A DNA stretch of 48,257 bases, from IMG/VR virus record IMGVR_UViG_3300037246_001803, positions 1 through 48,257 of that record; one strand, written 5' to 3'. The translations under genes were made by a program, and so were the position numbers. The notes below the pieces were generated by a model, which was not told where the DNA came from, made no database searches, and was given only the letters and a program-made list of their open reading frames with translations. Positions 16,716 through 24,985 of this stretch are shown here, one piece after another (position 1 is the first letter of the stretch; each line of letters starts with the position of its first letter). The stretch comes from a virus.

Positions 16716-17650
16716 TACAGTGATCCTTGCAAGTACATCGCCATCAGATCATCCTGGCTGGAGAATCTTGCGTAGGGGTTCTCGCGTGGACCACCAAGCT
16801 GTGGCGGACTGATCGATGGGGGGCTGATCCCAGCGGCCTGCCCGGTTCCGTCGGAGTCATCACCACCACCCATCAGTTGGGATGCCCTCGTCAGGTTTTC
16901 CCTACTCGTCAGGTTTTCCTTGCTGAACGTATCCTTCAGCGAACTCTTCATCGAATCCATCATGGAAGGCTGCTGAGCGCCACCCGAGCCAGAGGTACTC
17001 TGCGGGGCTGCCGAAACTGCGTCACCAACGAACTGCGGTGGCGTGCTTTGCATGGGACTCGATGGCGCGTTGATCGATGGACCACCAGACCCGGCTTGCC
17101 CGCCCATCGGTTGATTGGGGAACATCGGATCGACAGCACCCGGCATTGACGGATTGGCCCCAGGCATCTGGGTTCCGCCGCCCATCGCGTTGACTGGGGT
17201 CTGTCCACTCAGGCCGTGGATGCCTGCGCTCGCGCCTGGGTTGCCACCAGCCGACATGCTCTGCATCAACCCCTGTGGGGCCTGCGCGAACGAACTACCC
17301 GTACCACCAGCCACACCGCCACCCCCTTCGACCACACCGCCAGCGACACCTTCAATCAAACTACCCGCTTGCCCAGCGGTCCCAGCGACGCCCTCCGCGC
17401 CACCGCCGAAAATTCCCGCAATGCCTTCGGCGGCTCCACTGACAGCACCACCCACGCCTTCCACCACACCACCAGCGACGCTGGCAATCGAGCCACCCAA
17501 AGAACTCGCCGCACCACCAACGGTGCTCGCCACGGTGCTCGCCGCACCACCAATGGCGCTGCCGACTGCACCGGCAGCCGTGGCGACGCCAGTTCCGATG
17601 GCCGACGCAGCCGCACCGACTGCACCCAGGACTCCTAGCAAAAACGGCAT
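16715..17650 (-). CDS. Gly/Ala/Ser-rich membrane-active virion protein
   Basis: 311 aa behind an AGGGAG ribosome site. Residues 1-120 are an almost uninterrupted Ala-Gly-Val-Ser run with small-xxx-small spacing (AVGAAASAIGTGVA, VGGAASSLGGSIASVAGGVV), able to insert in a bilayer as glycine-zipper helices. The rest is Gly/Pro/Met/Ser-rich and disordered, with a polar helical segment near 225-260. Such proteins are frequent in ejection gene blocks, and glycine zippers are known in channel-forming proteins. Inference: part of the DNA-translocation pore. Confidence 0.65.
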   Translation of the reverse strand: MPFLLGVLGAVGAAASAIGTGVATAAGAVGSAIGGAASTVASTVGGAASSLGGSIASVAGGVVEGVGGAVSGAAEGIAGIFGGGAEGVAGTAGQAGSLIEGVAGGVVEGGGGVAGGTGSSFAQAPQGLMQSMSAGGNPGASAGIHGLSGQTPVNAMGGGTQMPGANPSMPGAVDPMFPNQPMGGQAGSGGPSINAPSSPMQSTPPQFVGDAVSAAPQSTSGSGGAQQPSMMDSMKSSLKDTFSKENLTSRENLTRASQLMGGGDDSDGTGQAAGISPPSISPPQLGGPRENPYARFSSQDDLMAMYLQGSL

Positions 17651-17659
17651 AACAACTCC

Positions 17660-18493
17660 CTATCCTGGCCCGCCACCACTGGGCATCGGCATCAATGCGC
17701 TCCCGACCATTCCGATGTAGTCCATCGTGCCGAGCTTACTGGTGTTCTTCGTCGTGCTGAACTGGCTACCCGATTGGATGTACTGCTGGAATTGGCTCAA
17801 CGCTTCGTACGGCGCGTACTGCTCGAAATTGAATCGGTCCATCATCTCGTTGATCTGCAGCTGCGCGTACTGGAACTCGTCGCGGCCCGCCGCAGCCAAG
17901 GCACCTTGCTCGTTGAACTGCTGCTGGCGCAGACCCAGTTGCGCGCCTTGGAGTGACACCGCCTGGTTGCCAGCCTCGAACTGTCGGCCACGCTCTGCTT
18001 CGTAGGCACCGGCATACAGACCCGAGTACATCTGGCTCAGCTCTTGGCCCAGGTCGCGGCGCCCCGCGCTCATTGCCGCCCCTTCGGCATTCATCCCGGT
18101 GTTCGGACCCATCGAGCGGCCCGCACCACCGAAGCGGCTCGCAATCGCTGGCGCCACGGTACGGCTGTACGAGCGGGTGATGTCTTCTGCAGCCGCGTCA
18201 CCCGTCGCTCGAAGATTCGGGTTGGTGAATGGAGACAGGTACTCGCCCGACAAGGTCCGCTGGTTCTGATCCAACGCACCGCCCAACGAGTCGATATTGA
18301 AATTGCCCACCAGGTCGGAGATGTTCTGCGTCGCCTGGCTGGAATACTCGTGACGATCGGCAAGCGTCTGGCCGGGGAAGTATTGGAGCGGCCCCTGGTC
18401 GTAGAGCGCATTCGCCTCGGCGTACAGTTTTTCCAGCTGTATCCCGTGTGGCTTCCAGGGCTTGGTCTCTGATTTCTGGCTACCCGTACTCAT
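17660..18493 (-). CDS. Internal virion protein (gp14-like position)
   Basis: 277 aa, ATG 18493 in an ATGA overlap. Start is basic and polar, then helical with many Ala, Gln and Tyr (SGLYAGAYEAERGRQFEAGN, QLGLRQQQFNEQGALAAAGR), ending in a Gly/Met/Pro-rich hydrophobic tail. The ITRSYSRTVAPAIASRFGGA and MGPNTG segments resemble those I know from podovirus internal core proteins. It is probably ejected early to form part of the channel. Confidence 0.7.
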   Translation of the reverse strand: MSTGSQKSETKPWKPHGIQLEKLYAEANALYDQGPLQYFPGQTLADRHEYSSQATQNISDLVGNFNIDSLGGALDQNQRTLSGEYLSPFTNPNLRATGDAAAEDITRSYSRTVAPAIASRFGGAGRSMGPNTGMNAEGAAMSAGRRDLGQELSQMYSGLYAGAYEAERGRQFEAGNQAVSLQGAQLGLRQQQFNEQGALAAAGRDEFQYAQLQINEMMDRFNFEQYAPYEALSQFQQYIQSGSQFSTTKNTSKLGTMDYIGMVGSALMPMPSGGGPG

Positions 18494-18981
18494 TCCAACA
18501 CCTTCTCGAATGCAGTCGCGACTTCTTTGTAGTCCTTCAACATGCGCCCCCAGCCACGACGTCCTTCAGCGGTGACGGACACGCAGCCTTCCGATCGCGC
18601 GAAGGCTTCTATCTGTTCCAGGCTCTTCGTCATCACATGGGTCTCCGTCAACCCGTGGGTCGTCGCCCCCACGTCCGTTCCGCATAGAATCATCTTCAAA
18701 ATCTTGGCGCCGCTCACGAAGACCACCATCTCGGTCACGACGCAACCAATCGTTTCCTTGTCCTCGATCAGCATCCAGATTTGCGCCATCCCACTGTCGT
18801 GCATGTGCATCACATCTTCGAGCGCCATCTTTCCCTTGACCATGGCCAACGGCTTCTCCAGATACTTTGCGATCTTCTCCTTCAGATACGGACCCGCCGT
18901 ACCAGGCGGCAGTACCAGGCATTGGAACTCAGCCGACGAAGACGACGAAGAATTTTCGATCTGTTGATGGATCTGAATCAT
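18490..18981 (-). CDS. GNAT-fold-like virion-associated protein
   Basis: Start taken at ATG 18981 (MIQIHQQI); TTG 19002 is an in-frame alternative with no ribosome site. 163 aa overlapping the upstream gene by 53 bases. The arrangement of strands and helices, with LEQIEAFARSEGC then EGRRGWGRMLKDYKEV, matches the GNAT-like protein that sits between nozzle and internal core genes in many podoviruses. The acetyl-CoA-binding P-loop (Q/RxxGxG/A) is not evident, so it is probably a structural relative of acetyltransferases. Confidence 0.6.
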   Translation of the reverse strand: MIQIHQQIENSSSSSSAEFQCLVLPPGTAGPYLKEKIAKYLEKPLAMVKGKMALEDVMHMHDSGMAQIWMLIEDKETIGCVVTEMVVFVSGAKILKMILCGTDVGATTHGLTETHVMTKSLEQIEAFARSEGCVSVTAEGRRGWGRMLKDYKEVATAFEKVLE

Positions 18982-19261
18982 GATGAATGGTGGCACTCCC
19001 AATTTTAGGTTCTACCCACACGTTCATTGTGGACGCTCCCACCGATGCAGGCGTGAGGTTCACGGAGATGTCTGGCCTGCACTTTTCGTACATCACCACT
19101 GTTTCCGTGGTATCTGGATCGATGTCCACTGTGAACTGGTTGTTCGTCTGTCCAGAGAGCGCCTGGTTCGTCGCGTCTCCAAGTTTCCTGAGATGCTCCA
19201 TATCGTCATTCCAAAAGACGGGCACCTTGACGCTCTGTCGCGGCTTGTTCTGATGGCTCAT
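18929..19261 (-). CDS. Hypothetical structural protein
   Basis: 110 aa, start ATG 19261 overlapping the upstream stop (ATGA). N-terminal 40 residues helical and polar; the rest beta-rich (QFTVDIDPDTTETVVMYE, STMNVWVEPKIG). It lies between the nozzle and the GNAT-like gene, and its last 53 bases are read in two frames. Possibly a small tail or neck component. No family assigned. Confidence 0.6.
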   Translation of the reverse strand: MSHQNKPRQSVKVPVFWNDDMEHLRKLGDATNQALSGQTNNQFTVDIDPDTTETVVMYEKCRPDISVNLTPASVGASTMNVWVEPKIGSATIHHDSDPSTDRKFFVVFVG

Positions 19262-20802
19262 TTCATTCCCGATGATCGACTGGCGATGTCGCAGCCGATG
19301 GCGTTGTCGAATGTCGGTGGAAGGTTCACGCGGATGCGGTGGTAGCGACCATCTGACCGTACCGAGCAGGCCCCGTGATCTTCCTGCCCGGCCGCACGTC
19401 CATACTGCAGCACCACATCCGGGCGCGGGCGTCGCGGCAGGCCAGCCACCTGCACCGTGACATCGGCGCCATCCACCAGCGGCCTGACCTGCGTCATCAG
19501 GGCGCGGCCACCGGGTGTCAGCTCGATGTCACCCGTCTCGATGATGCCATTCAGGTTGGAACCCGTGAAGGTCGATAGTATGTTCGAGCTGTCGTAGGCA
19601 CTCAGCGTGGCCGACCCCACCGGCGTCACCCGCTTGTCGAACGACTCCACGTCCTGGGGCGGGTCTTCCAGTTCGTCTGGATCGTCTGGCGGGTTATGGA
19701 CAGAATCCAGGTCGGCGCCCGGTGTGAACGACCAGCAGAGCACCTCTGCAGTCACCTCGGCATCGGTGAACTGGTCGAGCGCCCAGTCGTAGATCAGCAT
19801 CTTGTTGGGTGTACCATCCGCATCGTGGCCCGAGCCCGGGTACAGCACGTAGACGCGCGTCTCGTTCGGGTCGCGGATCGCAGTAACCCGGTAGAAGAAA
19901 TCTTGGTCGATGTCCGACAGGATTTGCTGGTTGACCTTGTCTTTTCCGATCGGCTTGCTGGTCGTGTAGTCGAACAGGTAGAAGCCGTCTTCGGACAGAT
20001 AGAAGACGTGTCGCCCAATCGGGACTGCCAACTTGGGGATCAGCAGTCCACGGTTGGGTTCCACGCGATTCAGGGCGAAGACCACGTCACCCCCTACATA
20101 ATCCATGCGCCAGACGGCGTGTTCCTGAAAGATGGCGCCCACCTCAGAACCAGAGACGACGGCGTTGATGTGCCCACCCGAGCCTTCCAGCCGTTGCTTG
20201 TCCGACTGGCTCGACACCGCCAGGTCTGAACCGCGCTGTGGCCACGACAGCGGGTTGTTGATTGTCGCCCAGGAAATCGCATCGGTCTGCAGACCATCGA
20301 CCGGGTCATAGATGTTCCCGGCCACCAGGAAGTTGTCGATCACGCCAATGTGCCGGGCGCGTGGCACCGCGGGGGCGAGGGTCAGGTCCTCCACGTTCTT
20401 GAACTTGGCCGTAGCCGAGAAGTCAAGAATGTTGAAATACTGTATCGGATCGATGAAGTTCGTGGCGAAGACGGTCTCGCCGAACGCCGCGAACTCCCAG
20501 TAATCCTCGATGCCAGACTGGTAGCCAATCGTCCGAGACACATCGGTCGTGGCGGTGTCGCTGGTCGCGTAGAGCTTCTTCTCATCGCCCGCGAAGGCGT
20601 AGACGTTGGTGGCGAAGTCCGTCCCGCCAATCGCACCGCGCGCATAGTCGTCGAGCGCACCAGCGTTCGGACGATTCGAGAGCGATGCCAGCGGGCCATA
20701 GCCACCGCCAATGGGGACCACATTGCGCGCGACCGTGGTGCCCTGCTGGTTGACCAGCGGCGGCAGGTCAGGCACCCAGGGCCCGAACATGTACCGCTTC
20801 AT
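19258..20802 (-). CDS. Tail nozzle / DNA-stabilisation protein
   Basis: 514 aa from ATG 20802 (MKRYMFGPWVPDLPPL), in ATGA overlap with the adaptor. The body shows blade-like repeats (AISWATINNPLSWPQ, HAVWRMDYVGGDVVF, VFYLSEDGFYLFDY) as in beta-propeller nozzle proteins of podoviruses, and NARN-type VNQQGTTVARNVVPIGGG near the start, a hallmark of this family in my experience. It would close the portal channel and form the short tail tube below the adaptor. Confidence 0.75.
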   Translation of the reverse strand: MKRYMFGPWVPDLPPLVNQQGTTVARNVVPIGGGYGPLASLSNRPNAGALDDYARGAIGGTDFATNVYAFAGDEKKLYATSDTATTDVSRTIGYQSGIEDYWEFAAFGETVFATNFIDPIQYFNILDFSATAKFKNVEDLTLAPAVPRARHIGVIDNFLVAGNIYDPVDGLQTDAISWATINNPLSWPQRGSDLAVSSQSDKQRLEGSGGHINAVVSGSEVGAIFQEHAVWRMDYVGGDVVFALNRVEPNRGLLIPKLAVPIGRHVFYLSEDGFYLFDYTTSKPIGKDKVNQQILSDIDQDFFYRVTAIRDPNETRVYVLYPGSGHDADGTPNKMLIYDWALDQFTDAEVTAEVLCWSFTPGADLDSVHNPPDDPDELEDPPQDVESFDKRVTPVGSATLSAYDSSNILSTFTGSNLNGIIETGDIELTPGGRALMTQVRPLVDGADVTVQVAGLPRRPRPDVVLQYGRAAGQEDHGACSVRSDGRYHRIRVNLPPTFDNAIGCDIASRSSGMK

Positions 20803-21488
20803 GTTGTATTGCTCTGGCGCCCGCGGAACGAGTGGCTGTCGTTCGGCTGCATGTCCGGTCGGATCTGCAGCGGTCCACCCCCCGTACGGTTGCGATACTC
20901 CATCTGCTTGTACGACATCTTCGCGCGCTCGTAGAGCTGTCCCCACAGCACGGTTCGCGCGTCATCCCCGATGAACGGCGCCGAGTGCATCAGCGCGCCA
21001 TACAGGATGCAGTCGGGTGCATCTTCCAAAACCTTGTTGGACGGGTTCTTCTGGCTCAGCGGTGCCAGCGCCCCGCGGTAGATCAGCGTGTAGGTGTCCG
21101 TGGTGGTCGGGGTCGGTGCCAGGTACAGCCGCTTGCCAACCATCGCCGCCGCCGACGGCAGGGTGTTCGCACGGCCGTTGGTTCGGATGTCGTTCAGCTT
21201 GTCGATGCTGACGATGTTCAGGCTGTAGGCCGAGCTGGTGTTGATACGGATGTGGCGCAGTGTCAGCAGGTTGCTGGGCAGCTCGATGAACTCGTCGTTG
21301 CCCGTGAACTCTCCGTCCACGACGTACTCGGAATCGCGCAACGGAATGTCGCGCTCCAACTCGTGTTCGACCAGTCGGATGAAGTCCGGGATCTGGTCCA
21401 TCAGGTCGCTGCGCCCGAGCGTGTCCGCAATCGTCTGCACGATTTTCTCGAAGGTTTGCAGTCCTCCAGCAGACAGCGGCGCGGTCAT
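20799..21488 (-). CDS. Head-tail adaptor protein
   Basis: 229 aa. Helical N-terminus with IPDFIRLVEHELERDI followed by beta segments (DEFIELPSNLLTLRHIRIN, TYTLIYRGALAPLSQ) and a C-terminal helical region (YERAKMSYKQMEYRNR) ending disordered. This fits the P22 gp4/T7 gp11-like adaptor that binds under the portal and recruits the nozzle encoded by the next gene, with which it overlaps by 4 bases. Confidence 0.75.
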   Translation of the reverse strand: MTAPLSAGGLQTFEKIVQTIADTLGRSDLMDQIPDFIRLVEHELERDIPLRDSEYVVDGEFTGNDEFIELPSNLLTLRHIRINTSSAYSLNIVSIDKLNDIRTNGRANTLPSAAAMVGKRLYLAPTPTTTDTYTLIYRGALAPLSQKNPSNKVLEDAPDCILYGALMHSAPFIGDDARTVLWGQLYERAKMSYKQMEYRNRTGGGPLQIRPDMQPNDSHSFRGRQSNTT

Positions 21489-21877
21489 GAGTCAAGCACC
21501 TTGTTCGAGGAAGTAGATCCGCGGAAATAATTGCGGAATGGCTTCTTGCCCAGATGCCCAGTCGACGTGCGCAGAAACGCCCAGTCGGGGTCATCGAGCT
21601 TCGACATCAGCTTCGGGGTGTCCGCGCTGTCCCACCAGCGGATGCCCTCTTCCTTGTACCACTTGTCGAGGATCACGAACGGGATCGAGGCGGCATGGCG
21701 CATGTCGCGCGAAGGTGTGTAGCCGTCCATCCCGGAGTTTTTGAACTTCTTGTTGCGCTCCAGGACGTCCGTGCAGTCCTGCACCTCGATCGTCTTCAGG
21801 ACGTTGTCCGACTCGTCGACCTCGATGCCTGTACGGACGCCGCCAGGCTGGTGATCCATGTCCCAAATAATGCCCAT
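21485..21877 (-). CDS. Hypothetical head-region protein
   Basis: 130 aa from ATG 21877 behind GGAATGGT; the next ATG (MDHQPGG) is an alternative. Polar, with Trp/Asp/Lys clusters (GIRWWDSADTPKLMSKLDDPDWAFL) and a basic C-terminus. No catalytic motif. It is coupled to the adaptor gene (ATGA) and probably belongs to head completion or neck assembly. Confidence 0.6.
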   Translation of the reverse strand: MGIIWDMDHQPGGVRTGIEVDESDNVLKTIEVQDCTDVLERNKKFKNSGMDGYTPSRDMRHAASIPFVILDKWYKEEGIRWWDSADTPKLMSKLDDPDWAFLRTSTGHLGKKPFRNYFRGSTSSNKVLDS

Positions 21878-21884
21878 ACCATTC

Positions 21885-22280
21885 CTAAAAGTTTTCGAGT
21901 GCGATCTGGACGAAGTCCAGGGTGTTGCCGCTGTTCGCGTCCTCTGGGAAGTACACCAGGAAATGCGTGTAGCCATGGGTCTGTACGATCACGCCAGGCT
22001 GCCCCATCATCAGTCGCAACCCATCACCCGCGACCACGTCACCCACCACGGGCGGATCGCCAGCCGCGTTCCTGGGGCCTGCGAGCGCCGCGCCGAGCCA
22101 GTCGCCGTAGACGCCCGCGGTGCCCGTATCCGATTGCGTGGCCTGGATGTAGACGAACTTCGGCTTGTTGCCGCTCAGTCCCACCTTGATCAATACCAGC
22201 GCATTGGCCGTCGTGACAGCAGTGTCACTGCTCGACGTCTGACCGTATGACAGAACTTCCAGTGAGTTGCTGTGTCCCAT
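21885..22280 (-). CDS. Small beta-rich head protein
   Basis: 131 aa, ATG 22280 after GGAAGG. Sequence is strand-rich and Gly/Ala-rich (NALVLIKVGLSGNKPKFVYI, GYTHFLVYFPED). It does not share the EYH/PIPxSGY signature of the four upstream paralogues, but size and place are alike, so it may be a further head decoration or stabilising protein. Confidence 0.55.
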   Translation of the reverse strand: MGHSNSLEVLSYGQTSSSDTAVTTANALVLIKVGLSGNKPKFVYIQATQSDTGTAGVYGDWLGAALAGPRNAAGDPPVVGDVVAGDGLRLMMGQPGVIVQTHGYTHFLVYFPEDANSGNTLDFVQIALENF

Positions 22281-22282
22281 GG

Positions 22283-22681
22283 CTACCTTCCGAACGTGAC
22301 GATGAAGGCTGCGGAGCCCAGCGTGCTGCCACCATCACTGATGATTTCGAGCCCGCACGCAGTGTTCGCCGCGAGCAGGTCCAGGTGTTGCGCTTCTCGG
22401 ACGAGGTTCCCTGTCGATTTCGAGAATTCCACGACGTGTGTTCTGCCGACCGCAGCGGCCGTATTCGTGATGGTCAGCGTCTGTGCTGACACGATGCTTC
22501 CGATCTCGAAGGTGATCACGGAAACGTCACCGGTATGGAGAGCCACTTCGATTGCCGTCACCCGTTTGAGATACCCAGCCTGGGGAATCGGAATGAACGC
22601 GAGGACGCCGCCACCAGCAGTGGCGACCACTGGCACATAGATGTGGAACTCGGAAAGATCGTGCTGTTCGACTTTGGCCAT
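22283..22681 (-). CDS. Tandem paralogue 4: beta-rich head protein
   Basis: 132 aa, ATG 22681 in TAATG overlap with paralogue 3. It carries the family pattern: DLSEFHIY near residue 8, FIPIPQAGYLKRVTAIEVAL at 29-48, SVITFEIGS, HVVEF and a closing LEIISDGGSTLGSAAFIVTFG. All four copies follow this order with roughly 25-40% apparent identity by eye. Inferred as a small beta-barrel/sandwich protein, possibly a capsid decoration or spike, made in several variants. Confidence 0.7.
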   Translation of the reverse strand: MAKVEQHDLSEFHIYVPVVATAGGGVLAFIPIPQAGYLKRVTAIEVALHTGDVSVITFEIGSIVSAQTLTITNTAAAVGRTHVVEFSKSTGNLVREAQHLDLLAANTACGLEIISDGGSTLGSAAFIVTFGR

Positions 22682-23094
22682 TACGCTCTCCCTATCGTTA
22701 CGATGAATGCGGCTTCGCCGGTGTCGCCGCCACCCACCCCGGCCCACCAGAAGATGCTATCACCGAAAGTCAGTGTATCTCCTTCCTCTGCACCATTCGC
22801 CAACCGATTCTGGCCAGCCGATGGCTTGGCGAATTCCTGCACAAAACATTTGCCAAGCTCACTGCCTTGCGTGATGGTCATTGTGAACGTGCCTCCATTC
22901 ACTCGAAGGGTGTTATTCGTCAAATTGAAAGTAATCACAGATGAAGCGGTGAGCTGGACAACATTGATGCACACCGTGATTTTCTTGATGTATCCTGCGG
23001 CTGGAACGGGTACATAGACGGGTGTAGAATTGACATCGAAGTTCCCAGTGTAGATGTGGTAGTCGCTCAAGGGGTGTTGGAAAACCTTCGGCAT
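22681..23094 (-). CDS. Tandem paralogue 3: beta-rich head protein
   Basis: 137 aa from ATG 23094 (MPKVFQHPLSDYHIY). Family pattern: LSDYHIY, YVPVPAAGYIKKITVCIN, SSVITFNLTN, CFVQEF, and FWWAGVGGGDTGEAAFIVTIG at the end. The Trp pair in the C-terminal loop sets it apart from the sister copies, perhaps reflecting a different surface contact. Coupled through TAATG to copy 4. Confidence 0.7.
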   Translation of the reverse strand: MPKVFQHPLSDYHIYTGNFDVNSTPVYVPVPAAGYIKKITVCINVVQLTASSVITFNLTNNTLRVNGGTFTMTITQGSELGKCFVQEFAKPSAGQNRLANGAEEGDTLTFGDSIFWWAGVGGGDTGEAAFIVTIGRA

Positions 23095-23095
23095 C

Positions 23096-23482
23096 CTATT
23101 TACCCACCACGATGGTGATGTGAATCGAACCCACGGTGCCACCACCATTGGAAATAATCGCTAGCGAACTTCGATCGGCGTCTATGTCTCCATCCTGGGA
23201 CACCTTGCAAGCAGTCAGCGGATTCTCGCTGAATGTGATGGAGTGAATGTCGCCGATAACGGCATCTGCTGGAATATCGATCTGGTTCACGAGCGACACG
23301 AACCCCAACCGAAACTTGATCGCGCAGATGGCATCCATGTTCGCCCGCACCACAGCAATAGCGCGAAGGACGTGGCCAGATCGTGGAATCGGCATCACCG
23401 TCAACGTCACCGGATCGAACGTGTCGAGGGTATTGGCGTACATGTAGACTTCGGAGAGATCGAGTTGTTCATTGACAGACAT
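23096..23482 (-). CDS. Tandem paralogue 2: beta-rich head protein
   Basis: 128 aa, shortest of the four. Family pattern: QLDLSEVYMYANTL, VMPIPRSGHVLRAIAVVRAN, CAIKFRLGF, HSITF, SLAIISNGGGTVGSIHITIVVG. One base separates its stop from copy 3. The His of the EYH signature is replaced by Tyr/Met here, so this copy has drifted most at the N-terminus. Confidence 0.7.
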   Translation of the reverse strand: MSVNEQLDLSEVYMYANTLDTFDPVTLTVMPIPRSGHVLRAIAVVRANMDAICAIKFRLGFVSLVNQIDIPADAVIGDIHSITFSENPLTACKVSQDGDIDADRSSLAIISNGGGTVGSIHITIVVGK

Positions 23483-23484
23483 GA

Positions 23485-23904
23485 CTACTGCCTCACTGTG
23501 ATGATGAAAGAGTAGACAGAGTCGGCTGTAGTCTCCCCGTCACCGATGATTTCCAAAACGCAGCCGTCAGTGATCACGTCACCGTGCTCTGCTTCCAGTG
23601 CAACTAAATTCCCGCCAGCAGAGGGCCGATCGATCTCCACCACATGGCTGTCACCCGTCACATCAGCGGCCAACAGCGTGATCGCCGCAGTCGCTCCGTC
23701 CGACTTCAGCAGCACACCATCCAGCTCGAAGGTGATGTCAGTGGCAAGATTGAGTGCAATGTCAGTAGCCTGCGCAACGATTCTAGTGATGTATCCAGAC
23801 TGCGGAATCGGAACCCAGACAAGCGTCTCCGCAATCTGTGTCACCGTCACCTGCGCAACGCTCAGATGGTATTCCGCGAGATCCGGTTTGATCGCAAGTG
23901 CCAT
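23485..23904 (-). CDS. Tandem paralogue 1: beta-rich head protein
   Basis: 139 aa from ATG 23904 (MALAIKPDLAEYHLSV). Family pattern: DLAEYHLSV, WVPIPQSGYITRIVAQATDI, TDITFELDG, SHVVEIDRPSAGGN, VLEIIGDGETTADSVYSFIITV. It is the copy next to the capsid gene, 55 bases downstream. That position, directly after the major capsid protein, is where decoration proteins are commonly encoded, which is the main support for the inferred role. Confidence 0.7.
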   Translation of the reverse strand: MALAIKPDLAEYHLSVAQVTVTQIAETLVWVPIPQSGYITRIVAQATDIALNLATDITFELDGVLLKSDGATAAITLLAADVTGDSHVVEIDRPSAGGNLVALEAEHGDVITDGCVLEIIGDGETTADSVYSFIITVRQ

Positions 23905-23959
23905 GAGCCACCTCAGAAGCCGCCGCAGCCATTTACACAACTGCGGCGGCTTCCAGTTT

Positions 23960-24985
23960 CTACGCGACTGTGAGGTCTGCGACGATGCCCGAGGCGTGCG
24001 GGTTGCTGGCGCGGAGCGTGTACTCCACCAGCAACATGCGCTTCTCGGAGTCACCGGTCTTCGCCAACGGGAACTGGCGGAACCCTCGCAGGTAATCCAC
24101 CGACCACATGTTCGGCGTGATCACCAGCACCGAGCGTTCTCGACTGAACCGGTTCGGAACGATGCGGCACTCGCCGAAGTCCGACACGTACACGTCGATC
24201 GCAGTGACCAGCCGCATGTCCTCTGAGCGGTCGAACCGGGTCGTGTTACCACTGAACGCCGATGCGGCCTGCTTGTTGAACGATCCGGTCATGACCACGG
24301 TGGGGTCTCCACCCTGATCCCAGCACTGCTTGATCACGTCTTTCAGGTCGGCTTCCGCGAACGCGCGCTGCGTTCCGTGCACCACTGCAGCCGTGGGCTC
24401 GAAGCCATCCGTGCTGGCTGGGGCGGTGGCATCGGCCGCGTAGTTCGCGGGCTGATGGCTGCCAGTCCAAGCTGCTGAAAGACCGTCGGTCATCCAGGTC
24501 TCGTACGGCGTCAGCTTCCGCGTCGGAGCGGTGGTGGTGCCTGCCAAGAACAGCTGCGGAACCGCCGCGGCCGTGGCGCGCCCAGCAATCAGGATCGTCT
24601 CCATGTCCCGTTTCAGCTCTTTGGCCCTCTTCGCGAGTTGGAATGCCAGCTCGCTCTTGCGACCTGCCTTGTCCACCGTCTCCGAAGTGCCCGTGATCAG
24701 CACGGTCTTGTTGCTGATCTGGCTCCGGTTCTGGATGCGCGTGGTCTGTGCGACTTCCGCGAACGTGGCCTCGTCACCTTCATCGTTGAAGTTGGCGACA
24801 TCGACGTCCAGCAGATCGTCCACACTCCACTCGTGCGTGGTGTTGGTCGCCGTACCGCGTCCGATCATCATCATGAACGGTGTTTCGGTCGGCGAGATGT
24901 TGTAGATGATGTCCGACAGGTCTTCGCGCATCGCACCTGCGGTTCCGAGATCGTACGTGTCTACGGCGTTCGCAATGAGTGCCAT
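23960..24985 (-). CDS. Major capsid protein (DUF5309/SU10-type)
   Basis: 341 aa, ATG 24985 overlapping the scaffold stop (TAATG). The N-terminus DLSDIIYNISPTETPFMMMIG, the NRSQISNKTVLITGTSETVDKAG passage and the C-terminal RILVVEY-type strand (KRMLLVEYTLRASNPHASG) are those of the DUF5309 (SU10 major capsid) group, which has an HK97 fold. It forms the icosahedral shell. Order portal, scaffold, capsid is canonical. Confidence 0.85.
   Translation of the reverse strand: MALIANAVDTYDLGTAGAMREDLSDIIYNISPTETPFMMMIGRGTATNTTHEWSVDDLLDVDVANFNDEGDEATFAEVAQTTRIQNRSQISNKTVLITGTSETVDKAGRKSELAFQLAKRAKELKRDMETILIAGRATAAAVPQLFLAGTTTAPTRKLTPYETWMTDGLSAAWTGSHQPANYAADATAPASTDGFEPTAAVVHGTQRAFAEADLKDVIKQCWDQGGDPTVVMTGSFNKQAASAFSGNTTRFDRSEDMRLVTAIDVYVSDFGECRIVPNRFSRERSVLVITPNMWSVDYLRGFRQFPLAKTGDSEKRMLLVEYTLRASNPHASGIVADLTVA

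Noticed and set aside
18490-19002. Active acetyltransferase
   Set aside because: Fold-level resemblance to GNAT proteins, but the acetyl-CoA loop is not evident and the place fits a structural virion protein.
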